64,000 bases of DNA from Rotaria macrura (lineage: Eukaryota > Rotifera > Eurotatoria > Philodinida > Philodinidae): NCBI GenBank assembly GCA_900239685.1, contig OENT01000657.1:1-64000 (forward strand), written 5' to 3'. The notes beneath the pieces were generated by a model. That model ran no database searches and had not been told where the DNA came from. It saw nothing but the letters and a program-made list of their open reading frames with translations. Shown in pieces: positions 52,514 to 64,000 of this stretch (positions are counted from its first letter, which is position 1; each line of letters starts with the position of its first letter). Both the position numbers and the translations under genes were made by a program.

Positions 52514-54993
52514 GAGCATTTCTGTTCTCAATTTACACAGACGCGCGGCTGTCATATACATTTGAGTAAGTCTATAATAAACTTGATACGATTAAAGTTG
52601 ATCATTTAGGTACATATATGTCAATTGAGTGAAAGTAGAATTCTGTTAATAACGGTTCAAAGTGATAGTTTTTTTTAATATTTTTGAACCATGACTCGAA
52701 ATCATTTGCTTTTATTGTTGTTTGATGTCGAAGCGGAAGTCAGCTTTTTTTTAATTTGACATATATCCATATGATAATAACATATGTGTGTTCTATATCA
52801 CTAATAAAATTCAGCCGTTCATCATTCGTATTCCGTAGATTTAATTGATATTTAGTTTGTTTGTACTATCTGAATATGACCAGCTGTAGAAGAGGAAATC
52901 ATTTAAAGATAAATGTCGATGATGATGATGACGATGACTGTTGTTTCTGTTTCATGATAACTTTCGATGTGTCTGATATGATTAGGTGTAAACAATGTTT
53001 GTGTACATTGCATAAAACTCTTATAGGATTATCAAATTGATAAAACTTGATCAATATGTGACACAAATATACATGCATTAATTTAGATCATTTACATAAA
53101 TATGTAGTATAAGAAACTTTTACGATGACATCATCGCAGATAACTTTTGATATTTTCTATTTCATCGTTGTATGATGAGAGTTCTTTAATGTTGCATGTC
53201 AAATATATATATATCGATTGGAATAGTTATATTTGCGTTGCATACGTAATAAGAATCCACATATATATAAACATACATGTTGATAAGCACAATTATACAT
53301 AAAATCTTTTACGATCTTCAAACTTGTTCTGTTTACCTTCAGTACGAATCAAAGTAGAGATATTTGAGCACGAGATCGAATAATTATCTTAAAAAATGAA
53401 AATTTCGAACAAATCGGTTCATTCGATTAAATTTCAAAGTTTAATCTGTATAAAATGAGTTTTCCGTTTTATTTCTCATGTTTGATTTTGAAATGCCTAT
53501 TGAATAGTTTGTCAGCAAGTTAAAATGGCAATTATGGCTTAGTACATGAATTATTTCACTTCGTAATCCTTTTCTCCTTCTTGTTCGAACTGTTTCATTC
53601 CATAGCTTCTCTAATTGTTTCTTGGTCATATGCGCACAGTAACTGATCGTTTACTACTGCTGTTGCCGCCACTGCCGCCGCCCCATAAATCATATGATGA
53701 TCACTCAACAGAGAATGGTCAACTACCGTCTGTTAGTCATTTCCTTTTTCTTTCTATAAGGTAATATAAGTAGCAATGAAGCTAATGGTTTGTTTGTTCG
53801 TTGTATAGATTAAGTACCTAATACATTCACCTTCTTGTGTCTAATTATTTACTCTTTTCAAGTGATCGAATTCTACAGTATAACAACATATGCTCCCATT
53901 GCCCATGGTCAATTTTGTGTAACCTCATTAGTAAGATACTTGGTATAACAACATTAGATAGTTTATGCTGCTAGTATTGTTTAATGTTCATCCTGTCTGT
54001 CTATGTCGCATACATAACCTGTCTCTCTCTCTCTCTCCCTCGCGCACACACTTCTCATGCATTTGAAAGTTCTAAATGATGAAATCAACAACTGTGAATA
54101 CAGTACTTCTTTCATATTCTCTTCAACAAACGCTTGTGTGCATCTGTGCGTATACGTACGTATGTATATATATATAAGTGTGCGTGTATGTGTCTATGTG
54201 CATTCAATGCAACTAATTAGATCGTGCGCCGACAAGTGATTGAAAGTGCATATAATTATTTGGACAGAGAAGAATTCTTCCGCACTAATGCCTTTCGTGG
54301 TAAGGTACCGACTTTATTCTTTTTACTCATAGCATTAAACAAACGACTTAAATTGTTCATTAAACTATGATTTAGTGTTTGGCAAGTGTCATTTACATAT
54401 ATCACGTTGTGATTATGTACGTGTCAAATAGAAAATGTTAATTGCAAATGAGATGGACAAGCGATGACGCCGGATAGATGTCCGTGACTGTGGTTCACGT
54501 AGTTTGTTGTCTGCCGTCACTATCTTTCTTTTCTCACATGATTGTGCAATCTCTTTCTTCTTTCTTCTTTTGTTGACAAATGCGTCGAGTTCGATGAGAC
54601 GAGTGTGTGAGACAAACATCATCAGTGCATCGTCCATTCACATTAGTCTTTTCATCATTGTTGTCTGCAATAGAATGAGTAATAGGCATCAGCAGCCAGA
54701 TGTTGGTCAGCATTCCGTCTGTCTTTATTGTCGGGCAATATATATCGTAGCGGCATCAGCAGTCGCTGTATATATTAACAATTAATAATAGTTTTTTTTC
54801 TTCTTTTTTTTTTATTATTCCTTCAATGAATGGACATCGGTCATTCATTTAGGCTTCTTATGTCATAATCAATCTTATAATATTTTGCGATGAGAATCAA
54901 ATTTTTATAGATGGCACGTTGAGCATTCGCTTCTATCATTAATTATCGTCTTTTAATGTAATGATTTGTATATAATATAAATTTTCTTTACAG
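50430..54993. other. Intergenic between divergent SelP-like and Robo genes
   Basis: This 4.6-kb stretch has no supported gene. Frames at 50670-51014, 51508-51744 and 54504-54785 are unrecognised and overlap simple sequence. It contains an AC/TA/TG compound microsatellite at 52449-52512, a short CT run near 54021-54036, and a small GC-rich patch at 53660-53685. It probably holds the promoters of both flanking genes, but no specific element can be named. Confidence 0.5.
52449..52512. repeat. Compound AC/TA/TG microsatellite
   Basis: AC units pass into TA units and then about thirteen TG units, forming a potential hairpin. A minus-strand open frame across it is produced by the repeat. Confidence 0.9.
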
Positions 54994-54997
54994 ATCA

Positions 54998-55033
54998 ATG
55001 ATTAGCACTATTTTCTCACATAGATATAATTAA
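54998..55033 (+). promoter_or_regulatory. Short upstream ORF in the Robo leader
   Basis: An acceptor-like site (TTTCTTTACAG) ends at 54993. The leader after it contains ATG at 54998 with eleven codons and TAA, ending two bases before the Robo ATG. If the mRNA starts at this acceptor, the uORF would lie in the leader and could lower Robo translation. Confidence 0.45.
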
Positions 55034-55035
55034 AA

Positions 55036-58000
55036 ATGTTACTATACATCACGTTGTTCCTTTTTATTCGTAAGTATTGAAAAATACAAAAAATGTCTTC
55101 GTCGAAAAACGAACTTATCTCTATACTAGATTCATGTCAAAGTAAAAATCATGCACCAGTTCTTGTCGAACAACCGCAAGACATGATCGCTGAATTGGAT
55201 AAACCAATGGCTATACATTGTCGAATAGAATCATCATCATTCGAAGATCTTGAAATCGATTGGTATAAAGATGGTCGATTAGTAACAACAGATCCTAATG
55301 CACGTATCATCACCGAATTTATGGCATTACATATTATTAATACGATGCCACAAGATGCAGGTGTATATTATTGCATAGCAAAGAATTCGTTTGGACAAAC
55401 ACAAAGTCGAAAAGCACGAATACAATTTTTAAGTACGTTAAAATTGATCGAATAAGTTTCTTGAATACAAAATATTTCTTTTTTGTTTCATTTAGAACTA
55501 GATAAAGAATTTTTTATTTCACCAATATCAACCAGTGCTTCTATTGGTGAACAAGTTCGTTTACGTTGTCAACCACCAAATGGTTCGCCAATACCAAATG
55601 TTTATTGGACAAAAGATGGAAGAAATCTTTCGCATTCACTTGATCATCATGATCTTATTCTATCATCCGTAGAACAATCAGATTTTGGTTCTTATCGTTG
55701 TGTAGCTTTCAATGGTCTTACACGTCAATCATCAATAGCTTATTTAACTGAATTTCATCCACCAAAAATAACTATTCAACCATCAGCAACAAGAATTGAT
55801 TTACGACGTGGTCAATCGATTGATTTGAAATGTCATATTGATAATGAACAATACGATATTGAATGGCATTTTGGAAATCAAATTCTACGAAATAAAAACA
55901 TACACATATCATCGATTGAATTTAATCAAAGTGGAATTTATACATGTATAGGTCGTTTTGAAAAGTATAAATTTCATGAACAGATTCTACTTGCTGTCTA
56001 TGACAATGAAATTATAAACAATCAAGAAATTGTTTATAGTCAAACAATATTAACAGTTTTTCTAGGACGATCAGCAACAATTGATTGTCAACTTCCATTC
56101 GATTTAGAAAATAAAATAGCATGGACATTAGTTAATCATTCAGATGCTGATAATATCAAATTTACTTATGATGATAAAAATCAATATCGTTTAAAAATAA
56201 AACGTATTAAAGAATTTTATCATGATAGTCTATTTAAATGTTATTATCAAAATAAAAACGTGAGAAATCAAGGTTTTGTTAAATTGAATGTTGAACGAAT
56301 TCAATCACCACCCATTATTTCCTATGTACCAAATAATCAAACAGTACCTATCGGTATTGATGTGACATTTTCATGTGAATCCAACGAAAATATTAACATT
56401 CAATGGTGGTTCATATCGTACAATCGTTTATACAAAGCAATTAAAATAAATAATAACAACAATCAAAAATATCGTATTAAAACAAATCATGATTTAATTA
56501 TTCAACACGTAGAAAAGTACGAACATATTTTTAACCATCTACAAGTTTTCAAAATATCACGTTAACTCTCATTGCATAGCTAAGATGAGAAAAACGTATC
56601 CTTTCTGTTTCTCCGAGAATGATAATGTTCGTTTGATTGAAAACTATAGGCGCATAGAATCATCATTCGTACAGCTTTTTTTACGCTTGCCTCATATAGT
56701 CATGTTAGAGTACTCATGCAAAAAGAATTATGAAACATGCATTCTAATAGAAATAGATTTTGTTCGAGAACATCTCTCAAGAAATAGATGAAGCCGTATT
56801 CTCTCCAAATCTAGTTCCATTACGATAGAATCAAATTGTTACTCAATGGAATTTTCGAAACGGTGACAATGGTTCGATGAAGCATTAGAATGAAATTGAA
56901 AAGATTCAAGATATATAATAGCTTAGCTATTAAGAGCTCGAGTTTCTAGGAAAAGTTTATTCATTATAAAAAATGATTTAAGTATTCATTCACGCAAGGA
57001 CAGGTTAGAATAGTAAAACTTCAGATAACAAGCACACTTTTTAAAGAAAAAAAGAAGTTCTCCACGTAATACAAAAGAATACTTAGAGGAAAAAGTAAAA
57101 TGAAAGCATTCAAGTAGAATTTTCCTAATTGATAAATGTCGACGAGAAATAATCGAAAATAAACATGAAGAGTGCTTGAAAAAAAATATGGCTGCGTTAC
57201 TCCCTGGATGATATCATCACAGCAGATACAAGTATTATTAAGTAAATTTTTATATATTGCAATGAAAGTCAAATCGATTCTCAGCCATCCTATACATCAC
57301 TATAGATCATATTCATGCACGCTAAGTCATCATAGATGATTAAAATTTTTTGTCGTTTCTATTCCATATTCGTTGCATATTATCTATTAATAGTTGTTTA
57401 GCATGATGAATATTTCTTTTTAGAAATGATGCTGGTTTGTATAAATGTGTATCGACAAATCATAATGATGATGAAACAACATGGACCGGTCATTTACATG
57501 TTGAAGATGCTCGTTCAAATGTCATATTTCAACGTGTCGAACGTAAACTACTTCCACAAGCACCATCACAACCATTAGCTACTGCTATAAATAGTGATTC
57601 AATAGAAATTGTTTGGAGTATTCAATCTACAGATATTCTTGATTATCTCATCGAATATTTTGATATTAATGACAATACGAATTATCTCGAATGGAAACGT
57701 TTTACAACAAAATCTAAACATTTACGACAAATTATAAATAATTTAAAACCGGATACTGTCTATCAATTTATGATTCGTGGAAGAAATTCTCATGGTTATG
57801 GTCCACCATCCATACTATCAGAATTGATTGAGACAAGAATTAATCAACCATTAGACAATGGACTCATTTATCTATATGATCCAGTTAGTATTCATGAAAC
57901 AAGTGTGACAATTAAATGGAATATTTTAGAAAGAAATTTTGTCATTAATAGAATTTTAATTTATATTGTCAATAAGAAAGAAACTCATGAACGCATTGAG

Positions 58001-60828
58001 ACAATCACAAATTCAATAACAACATATACAATTAATAATCTTCGTCCATATAGTGATTATTCAATTTATTTAGTACCTATGTTTGATACTCTAGGTCGTT
58101 CAAGTAATACAGTATCTTTTCGAACATTAGAAAGTATTCCATCGTCGTCCCCAACTAATATTATCGTTCAATTAATATCAATCACTACAATTTCCATTCG
58201 ATGGAGTCCACCTATAGAAAATGAAACCAATGGTCAAATTATTGCCTACAAAGTGAATTGTTTAGGTTCGAATGAAACAAGTTCAATACGTTTAACAAAT
58301 ATAAGTTCCGATGCTAAAGGGTTGTTCATCAAACGTTTAATTGAAAATATGGAATATTGTGTAAGTATTGCAGCACGAACACGTATTGGCTATGGCCCTT
58401 ATTCACAACCGATATGTATCATAATGAGTAAGAAGAGTAACTTAAATATTTTAAAATAAAATATTATTGATTATTATTGTTAGATGCAAACTTTTTACAA
58501 GCCCATCAAAATCGATTGAAACATCGTTTACGGCAAGTTCTATCTCAACATTGGTTAGTTTGTTATTTATTTAAAATTTGATTTCTCTATGTTTGAAATC
58601 TACGAACTAGGTTTTTACCAGTAATCTTCCTGTCAAGTATTCTTTTTATATGCGGTTGTGTCTATGTTACATGGTTATGTTATCATTATGTAACTCGACA
58701 GCATCGACATCGCATTAAATTTAACGATTCGGCTTCATCATCGAATCAATCAGTGGAATTACCTATTCAAAAAACCTTAAGCAACGGAAAACGCTATGAC
58801 TTAATAAAAGATACTTCACCACCATTACCATCTTCACCAACAGCTATGTGGATGAATTCAATACCAAATGGTATTCGACTTCAGTGCTGTACAACAACAA
58901 CAGCATCAGCTAGTAGCAATAGTGAACATTATTCAATGGGCATACATAAAAATCCGATTAATGCACTTTTAACTGAATGTCGACAACAGCAGCAGCAGCA
59001 ACAACAACTTAATCCATATGCAACAACAGGTATATTTCAACAATCAACATCGACGGCTTCACCAGCTAATGTAAGTTAATTAACATTGAAAGCTGTTGAC
59101 GATCAATCGATGAAGAATCCTGAGGAGAAGATACAGACTAAATACAAATAAGAATAACAATTATCAAGGAAATATCTTCAGGACTACAGTATGAAACTCA
59201 CATGTGTTCTTTAGCTTCAGTATATTATAAGCCGATGTCTAGAAAATTTTCTATTCTTTACGAGTAGTCTTTTATTTTGCTTTTCTGTTTTTCAAAATCG
59301 TATTTATGTTTTATCCATAGCAAGTCTTGACAAGCTATAATTTTTGTATCAGCAAACACAGGGATACAATAGTTATTTATTTTTAGTACAAAACGATACT
59401 TTGATTGTTGCAAGACTTTCATGTTGAACCTTTAGGTTGGGTATTCATTCATTCATGATAAAGTGAATAACATATACGATAATAACTAGTGCAGAAAATA
59501 ATATCATTTTCAAAATTCATGTCGAGTAGAATGAAGTTTTTAAAATTCGCTATTCCGACAACATCTCATAATGAGACAGATTATTTATTTGCAGATTTAG
59601 ACTTACACTACTATTTTAGCCTAACTCATCTTATTATAGTTTGATCATTCGTCATTCATCATTGAGAATAGGAATGAGAGTTGTCTAGTTCTCGCTGAGA
59701 ACTGATGCATTTTATTCTTTTTACTTTGAAAAGCAAAGGATTCGCATATAATCCAATGGTTCCTAATCGAATATGGATTTTTGTGACTATTATTTGACTT
59801 CGATTTTTTCTTAAATAGTCAGAAACCGTTCAATCACAACATTTACTATCCGATCATCATCAACAACAACAACAACAACATGTTGCATCACCAACAACTT
59901 CTGGCGTACAATATCAACTGCCATGGCTTGATCATCATTCACCATCAACATTACAATATCATTCTCATAATCGTTCATCATATAATCAATATCATTGTAT
60001 ACATTGTACATCTAAATCTCATCCTCAAACACCAACATCAATACGTCCAACACTAAGCACACCAGGGCCTCATCATCAAAACAATACTAATAATCAAATA
60101 TTTCAAAGTTCAATTGAAAATACAAATGAAATAAACAAGATGCCCATCGATAATTTACAACAATTCACAATGAACAGTTCATCATTGTAAGTCACTTAGC
60201 CATCAATTTGTAACAATTTATAACAAGAGACAAGCATGAGTATCACTGATAAGACTTTCAAAAGGAAAATAGAAAAAACTTGTATACTAACCTACCGGAT
60301 GACGGTCATATTTCATCCATGTTCTCATTGAATTTATCAATAATGTCACATTTTCAAAAACAAAAAAATCTTTAACTTTCAAATTCATATTGAAAACACT
60401 GCATCCGATTTCTAAAAGAACTAATCAATGAAAAACTGGTTCTAATGCTCTAAATTAATGTGTACTCTGCTTTAGGGTCACTTCACGCGCTCGATCATCG
60501 AATCCAACAATGATTGATTCTGTCGGTGGAGGTTAGCAAGAATTAATTTGATATTTGAAATAAGGCAATAATTTGTAATTTTTGTTTTGTATTAGAAACA
60601 ATGACAACATCATGGATAAGTTCAATGGATGATGATAATCATCGTAGTGTTTCTTCTTCTTCATCGACTGATAAATATGAATACGAAAAATCAATTGATA
60701 AGCACAATCATGCGAGTAGTGAAGGCTCGATATTTTCTGATTCGGACATTCAACAAACAGACGAAGCTACTGGACAAATGTTGGTTAATTTTGAAAGAGG
60801 ACCAAGTTTTCTCATGCCGACTGTATAA
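55036..60828 (+). CDS. robo: Roundabout-type axon guidance receptor
   Basis: Nine exons: 55036-55069, 55130-55432, 55496-56516, 57424-58427, 58484-58553, 58611-59070, 59819-60186, 60476-60531, 60596-60828, giving 1,182 aa. Exon 1 encodes the signal peptide (MLLYITLFLFI). Five Ig domains follow (about residues 18-110, 113-208, 210-300, 302-395, 398-475), each with its Cys pair and Y-x-C (GVYYCIAKN, GSYRCVAFN, GIYTCIG, GLYKCVS). Three FN3 domains (about 498-590, 595-690, 692-785) and a membrane span (about 811-833) come next. The 5 Ig + 3 FN3 + TM order is that of Robo, the Slit receptor. The tail has NPYATTGIF with Y947, matching the conserved tyrosine motif of Robo tails. I see no LPPPP (CC2) motif; SPPLPSSP near residue 875 is the nearest. 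CAG/CAA glutamine runs occur twice. Slit binding is by homology. Confidence 0.92.
56517..57423. other. Long Robo intron 3
   Basis: A 907-bp intron splitting the fifth Ig domain. Short frames inside it at 56585-56791 (+) and 57021-57272 (-) have no domain. A coding frame reads through the donor for 16 codons before a stop, so the junction was fixed by the K-N-D-A-G-L-Y-K-C continuity of the Ig domain. Confidence 0.6.
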
Positions 60829-62147
60829 TTAAACAATTTTCTTTTCTTTTATTGAATCTAGTCATAAAATGTATGATTAATCTTCAATCAGTAGTTTACT
60901 ATCATTATTTTTTTTTCTAGCTGTCGTTCAGATGATTTTATTCGTTGTTGCCGTTGTTGTTGTTGTACAAAAATAAGTGACATTATCAGGAATTTTTTTA
61001 CACAATTATGACAATAAAAAACAAGACGAACTTTGATTAGATATTATTAAGCTTGATTTTGTAAATAAAATTTCGATATGAATGAACAAATGTAACTAAC
61101 TTCGATAAAAAATTTGAATAGCTTGTTTGTGTTCGTGATTACGGTTTCGTCAAACAACAATGCCTATGTCTCTGTATTAATTCTTTCATATTTTATAGAG
61201 TCTGATGTCTTATTTATTCTCTATTTATTTCTTACAGAGGAAGACGAATATGTTTGAAACGAAAATAAGAATGAGCAGAAAAAGAACGGCATATTTGCAA
61301 AAGAATCAGTACGAAATGCAGGAGTTATTTTTTCTCTTAATAAGAATATGTTCGATAACTTGAAGCCATTAATGCAAGTAAAATAATTTTTCTACGATCA
61401 GTTTATTGCGTTTTTCTCTGCTTACGAGAAGACTTTTCCTATTACGATCGTTCAAAATATGTTGGATAGTATTGGACAGCTAGGATCTTTTTGCGTGTTT
61501 TTCTATTCTTCACGAGAAATGTTGCCGGATTTAAAGTACAAGGAATTGGAACTGTCGACAAAAATTTTCATACGGATTTGATGCATCTGTAAGTTACCCT
61601 TACCTGAAGAGTTCATTTGTCTCCAGTTATTTGCTACTTTCATCGTACTTTTATTCTCAAATGATAAACATGATCGAAAGTGTAGCTATATTACTCTATG
61701 AGTGTAGTAAGACATTTATAAATGTATACAGGAACCTTGAAAACATGATCAACTAAGTTTGTGTGTCATTCGAAAAATAAATTTACAGTTTTGTTTATAA
61801 AGTAGTATCCATGCGTCATCGTACCATATATCTTAGAATTGCTTGAATCGTGTGTCAACGTTGAACGCGAATCAATTGTGCGCTTTTAGAAAGCTCAGAA
61901 TACGCTATCGTTTAACGATCTATCCATGGAACATACCATGTGGTTCTATGGCATTTGGACAGATTTATCGAATTTAATCCTGAGTTTCATTCGTTGCAAA
62001 CTGTTGGGGCCAACATCTTCGTAGAGAGATGTTATATTAATTTTACTTGACTTGACGATAGACGAGATCATTTTAAAAAATGATTTATCAAATCTAGAAT
62101 TTTCCAAATTCTGTACTTATCGTATAATTTTTCGCTTGTGATCCATA
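60829..62147. other. Robo 3' UTR and intergenic DNA
   Basis: AATAAA at 61013-61018 lies 185 bp after the Robo stop and is a reasonable poly(A) signal. The rest is AT-rich without a supported gene or repeat. Confidence 0.5.
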
Positions 62148-62835
62148 ATGAGCAGTGGCACACCATATGAATCCGTTCCTACAACAACAACAACAACAAC
62201 AAATGATCGTAGCAGAGAACGACCGTTTATGATTGGTTTAGTAATACTATGTGTAGCTTTTGGTTTATCACTTACAATTTATGGTATCTTTGAATACATA
62301 CATACCAATAACTTTAGTGCACAGCCTAGTGATTGTCGAGTCAATGGATATGACGTACAACGACAGATTAGAAAGCAATTAAGCAGTACTGTTCCAGTCT
62401 GGATTGTAGACTTGGTTAAGCAGTCGAAGAATACAGATTCCGAAAAAGAAGATCTTGTCGTAATACATCCGAATTGAAAAATTGCTGGACATGAAGGGCA
62501 CGTTTGTACAGCATCGGCATTGAAAGAAGCAAAACGTTTGTATTCCGTAAGTTCAATATATTGCCTCTAACTCTATTCATGAAAAGAAATCATTAGTAAA
62601 TTTACAACATTTGCTTTACATTTAGATCGGTAGAATTTATCCATGCTATTATCATAAAGAGTTATTGCGTGATGATACTTCTGCTGGTGAGAGTCACAAA
62701 AAATATGTGAAACATGCTGTTCATTGGGAAAAACCACCGCAAAAAACTGCAATTATACTGTTATCTACCGGTTCAGCACTCATTCTTATCGGCATTGGTA
62801 TTCTATTGGCAGTGATCTTTCGTTCATTCTTATGA
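62148..62835 (+). pseudogene. Two-TM membrane protein gene with one in-frame TGA
   Basis: Exon 1 62148-62546 and exon 2 62626-62835 join in phase 0 (TCC|GTAAGT, TTTAG|ATCGG), 203 codons. Layout: Thr-rich start, membrane span at about residues 26-50 (PFMIGLVILCVAFGLSLTIY), an outside-type loop with several Cys (one in RIYPCYYHK), and a second span near the end (TAIILLSTGSALILIGIGIL). TGA at 62475-62477 (codon 110) interrupts the loop, yet the frame continues with coding-like sequence (KIAGHEGHVCTASALKEAKR) to a proper donor. The short TM-loop-TM layout resembles BK-channel beta subunits, but this is only a guess. The TGA may be a sequencing error, a recent null allele, readthrough or selenocysteine. 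No nearby splice pair removes it in frame. Confidence 0.6.
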
Positions 62836-62902
62836 TCATTAATATAAAGATTTTTCTATATTCAACGAGGACATGTAACTGAATTTTCTAGTTTTCTATT
62901 TA

Positions 62903-63128
62903 NNNNNNNNNNNNNNNNNNNNNNNNNNNNNNNNNNNNNNNNNNNNNNNNNNNNNNNNNNNNNNNNNNNNNNNNNNNNNNNNNNNNNNNNNNNNNNNNNN
63001 NNNNNNNNNNNNNNNNNNNNNNNNNNNNNNNNNNNNNNNNNNNNNNNNNNNNNNNNNNNNNNNNNNNNNNNNNNNNNNNNNNNNNNNNNNNNNNNNNNNN
63101 NNNNNNNNNNNNNNNNNNNNNNNNNNNN
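62903..63128. other. Assembly gap (N run)
   Basis: 226 unknown bases. The long X-filled minus-strand frame across it is an artefact. It lies 68 bp after the stop of the two-TM gene, so that gene's 3' UTR is incompletely known. Confidence 0.99.
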
Positions 63129-64000
63129 TTAGATTTTCTTTATTTAAATGTGACAATGGACGTTGTAGTGGATGTAATATGCTTTCACACAAAAGACCAA
63201 TCAGTATATGTATCTTTGTATGTTATAACAAAAGTAGAGACAAAATAACACGTCGAAATATGTTTGTTCATAATATCTACATTGAAAAGTTTTGTAAAGC
63301 ACGCTAAATATTAAAAGAATTGTAGACAAAAACCAATGTGCACACATGTGAAAGGTGAATTCTTTCTTGTAACGCCTTGAAAAGTTTCCGACAGATGTCA
63401 ATCATCGACTTCTATGACAAACATTAACTTTTAGCAGTTCAAGCAATATTTTTATTAGAAGACTGCATGGCATAAGATTTATCTTGATCGACTAATATGT
63501 GCTATACATTTATGTTTTTCTACTTTGTGATAGTCCTATAATAGTGTCCATATAAATTTGTTTTTGCAAATTTTCATCAGAAAAGAGTAAACCGAAGATC
63601 TCTCGTTATCAAGAGATGTTTCAAAATTGCTGAAACCAGAGGTGGGTTGACAATCGAGGAGACTTATTTGAAGATTTTCGTTAAAACACACCGGAGTCTA
63701 TGTGAAAAGATGGTGAAATTGTTTGATCTTTGGTAAGCAAAAAAGTACATAAAAGTCATGAAATCCGTTGAAAAAAAAAAGGAAAATTTCTCAAGAGCGA
63801 AAGGTCATTTCTGTCCAGAGCTCATTCAGTTCAAGCATTTTTGAATTTGGACCCGTTCGGCTATTCTTTTATGAGTGAAGCCTACAAGATTCAAGCTTGA
63901 TTGACAGAGAAATTTCGTACGTGGATCTAATGGAGTCCAGGTCCACTTTAAGACCTCTGTCCATGGCGATTTTACTGCCGCTCGACACATTCCTGACCAC
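63129..64000. other. Right edge, no gene supported
   Basis: Up to about 63,590 it is AT-rich without coding signs. The last 400 bases are less AT-rich and differ in texture from the flank, possibly an exon or repeat continuing past the window. No open frame with a recognisable product is visible on either strand. Confidence 0.4.

Noticed and set aside
62460..62496. A 37-bp intron that would remove the in-frame TGA
   Set aside because: Shorter than any other intron here, and removal shifts the frame into a stop within eight codons.
62896..63192. 98-aa minus-strand frame
   Set aside because: Most of it is the N gap translated as X.
1..64000. CRISPR arrays, bacterial operons or prophage
   Set aside because: All confident genes are intron-bearing animal genes; no spaced direct repeats or bacterial signals were seen.

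Overview
This window is animal nuclear DNA: AT-rich, with most introns about 50-65 bp and a minority of long ones, and clear metazoan gene families (cyclin T, DPH2, a KLHDC10-type kelch protein, adducin, a selenoprotein-P-type domain, Roundabout). Several ATGs lie at or within 50 bp of a lone splice-acceptor-like site. Spliced-leader trans-splicing is known in bdelloid rotifers, and together with the AT-rich short-intron style this suggests a bdelloid rotifer. No species call is possible from sequence alone. Exon coordinates were assembled by hand from GT/AG sites, reading phase and family similarity.

Layout. Positions 1-11,550 are an accessory stretch with almost no recognisable genes. It holds decayed transposable elements: three or four hairpin (foldback/MITE-like) families, a non-autonomous hAT-type element of 1,849 bp with perfect 8-bp target duplications (5893-7741), a nested hairpin element (8001-9014), and one orphan first-exon-like reading frame (2554-2656). 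Positions 11,551-21,850 carry three + strand housekeeping or regulatory genes: cyclin T (12 exons), DPH2 (3 exons, only 217 bp after cyclin T) and a KLHDC10-like kelch protein (8 exons). Positions 21,851-26,712 are mostly non-coding, with one minus-strand candidate microprotein.

Positions 26,713-45,413 form an adducin locus. A short head-only paralogue (344 aa) that has lost aldolase-type histidines is followed 306 bp later by a full-length adducin (754 aa, 14 exons). The 8.2-kb intron 9 of the adducin gene contains a complete same-strand nested gene of about 1,757 codons. Its product is built from roughly sixteen degenerate units of a helix-then-strand pattern that I do not recognise; it is the most novel object here.

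Positions 48,184-50,429 (minus strand) encode a small secreted selenoprotein-P-like protein in which the selenocysteine site is a CxxC. Positions 55,036-60,828 encode a Roundabout receptor (5 Ig, 3 FN3, one TM, about 350-residue tail). Positions 62,148-62,835 encode a two-TM protein interrupted by one in-frame TGA. An assembly gap (N) covers 62,903-63,128.

The genes do not form one pathway. Functional links are local: adducin and its paralogue (spectrin-actin cytoskeleton), and possible co-transcription of cyclin T with DPH2 and of the adducin pair.
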